From contig NC_084803.1 in the NCBI RefSeq assembly GCF_963583255.1, positions 8,360,238-8,424,237 of the forward strand: a stretch of 64,000 nt of DNA, read 5' to 3'. A program made the translations under genes and the position numbers. Shown piece by piece: positions 62,577-64,000 of this stretch. This DNA is from Pyrus communis (taxonomy: Eukaryota > Streptophyta > Magnoliopsida > Rosales > Rosaceae). Positions within the stretch are counted from its first letter, which is position 1. Each line of letters opens with the position of its first letter. The notes under the pieces were generated by a model. That model saw only the letters and a list, made by a program, of their open reading frames with translations, ran no database searches and had not been told where the DNA came from.

Positions 62577-63937
62577 TCACGTTTTTGGACACGCATTGTA
62601 CCGTATCAGTAGGTTCTGTTGTAAATTCCTTTTGTGATTGTCCATCCAAAGTCAGTGCCTGCTGGTTGAGTCACTTGAACTAGGTCCTGGAAGAGAGGTT
62701 GTTTGCAAGATTCGAGTCCTGACTTCCTCCTTGACCTAGTAGTTGTTGTATGGCAGTCTGACCGTCCCTCGAGTCCTCTGAGTCTCTCTGTTATACTTGT
62801 CGAGGCGAATGACGAGAGAAAATATGGCAGGAGACTCAGAATATCGCATAATAACCGCAGTTTTCCATATGGTGTATATAAACTTCGGAACTTTATGAAC
62901 TTTTCCTCACACTACTTGTAATAGTAATGCTCTGAACAATTAACATCCTTGAGGATTGTGGCCGGAAGGCCAAACGTACATGAATGCACCGAGTCTGATC
63001 AGACATTGGTGATTACTTGGGAAGAAATCAACCGCCATATCTACTACCCCGACCACCATGTCGACGTCCATATCAGCTATGAAACGTGTAAGATGCATGT
63101 ATCTTTAGAAAATTAAAGCTTTGGATCTTACTGTTGATACATTGAATAGACTTAAACTGACCGAAATTACAATAATTTTATTTGACTCGATTTCAATGAC
63201 AATATTAGTTAAAACTAAATTGTCAAATGCTAATTGATTTGGTTATATTTTTGGAATAAGATTCTCTCTCTTTATATTCTTATCTTTTTCCTCCCGTCCT
63301 CTTGCATCTTGTTTTTTGTTTTATTATTCCTATAAAAAAAATCAATATAAAATTTTAACTTCGTAACCGGCTAAGTATAAAGAAAAAGATAATAAGAGAA
63401 AAAAAAAAAATCATCCTTTCTGTATTTTTTGCTCGAACCGAATCAAAAGTAACCACGTCCACCCACGGTCCCACAGCAAGGGCGTGGGCATGGCCCATCT
63501 GCCCAACACGATGGTTGTAGGAATCAGACTGTTATTCCACACTGGGACACGGGAGGGGTCAATCAGTCAAGAATCATTGGAGTCTACTACCTACACCACC
63601 CCCGTCACCAGTCCTTGTGGAAATTGTGGAATATTATTTCTCTCTCTCTCTTCTCTCTGTCTGTCTCTCTCTTCTCTCTCTCATACGCGCACTGGTGTGG
63701 TGTGCGCATGGACTTTTGGGCTTTAGGCTTGAAGCTCGCTCACCACCATTCAAATTCAGTATTGGGTGGCTGACTCGATCGGCTTTGATTCCACGAGATA
63801 TTTGACCTCATCCTATTCCGATTGTTCGATGCAGATTTGGAAGCTCTGAAAATTACCCCCATTTTTGTAATTTTGTTCCTTCCTAGTTCCTACTCTCTCT
63901 CTCTCTCTCTCTCTCTCAATTCTGAGATGGCGCTTCA
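62577..63937. other. Intergenic region right of the kinase gene
   Basis: It holds the kinase 3' UTR, then AT-rich DNA with no recognised gene or element. From about 63420 the base composition becomes GC-richer and ends in CT-rich tracts (63640-63680 and 63893-63916), which look like the promoter/leader of a further gene. Confidence 0.6.
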
Positions 63938-64000
63938 ATGAGTGAAGGCAAATCCACTTCAGCTTCAGGTCTGATCCGTGAACTTGTCTTCTTTTTTCTC
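63938..64000 (+). other. Possible first coding exon of a gene running off the window
   Basis: After a CT-rich leader an ATG opens MSEGKSTSAS and is followed by a possible donor (TTCAG|GTCTGA at 63968/63969). A five-codon upstream ORF (ATG at 63927, TGA at 63939-63941) overlaps this ATG. Too little sequence to name the product. Confidence 0.3.

Overview
This is a window of a nuclear plant genome. Genes carry GT-AG introns and plant-specific families (half-size ABCG transporter, TRICHOME BIREFRINGENCE-LIKE, DUF248 methyltransferase, receptor-like cytoplasmic kinase). Intergenic DNA is AT-rich and full of microsatellites and small transposons. A Cassandra-type TRIM with a 5S-rRNA-like LTR and several palindromic MITEs suggest a woody eudicot, probably Rosaceae. 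That assignment is inferred from remembered repeat types, not from a search.

Eight protein genes can be built exon by exon with consistent reading frames. From left to right they are: the mitochondrial branched-chain 2-oxoacid dehydrogenase E1-alpha subunit (minus strand, 1-2493, 3' end outside the window); SRP receptor subunit beta (plus, 7249-9447); an intronless ABCG5-like half transporter (plus, 13538-15556); a TBL wall-polysaccharide O-acetyltransferase (minus, 16408-21233); a PMT26-like Golgi methyltransferase (plus, 28340-32582); an intronless NF-YB7-like transcription factor subunit (plus, 33943-34653); DNA topoisomerase 3-alpha (plus, 36521-55785, 25 coding exons over 19 kb); and a USP-domain receptor-like cytoplasmic kinase (plus, 59316-62576). 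A possible first coding exon of another gene begins at the right edge.

The genes are independent neighbours, not an operon or pathway cluster. TBL and PMT26 are both Golgi-type wall enzymes but are divergently placed about 7 kb apart. That 7-kb gap (21.3-28.3 kb) is the main transposon nest: a truncated LINE, a long-TIR Mutator-like element with a perfect 10-bp target duplication, a palindromic MITE and a complete Cassandra element. A Cassandra solo LTR with a perfect 5-bp target duplication lies at 57.9 kb.

The most distinctive genic observation is a tandem, frame-preserving duplication of a zinc-knuckle exon in topoisomerase 3-alpha. I did not find a wholly new biological system. The points worth following up are that exon duplication, the transposon structures, a duplicated 5' block upstream of SRP receptor beta, a Cys4 motif in the kinase linker and an orphan promoter-like block near 10.7 kb.
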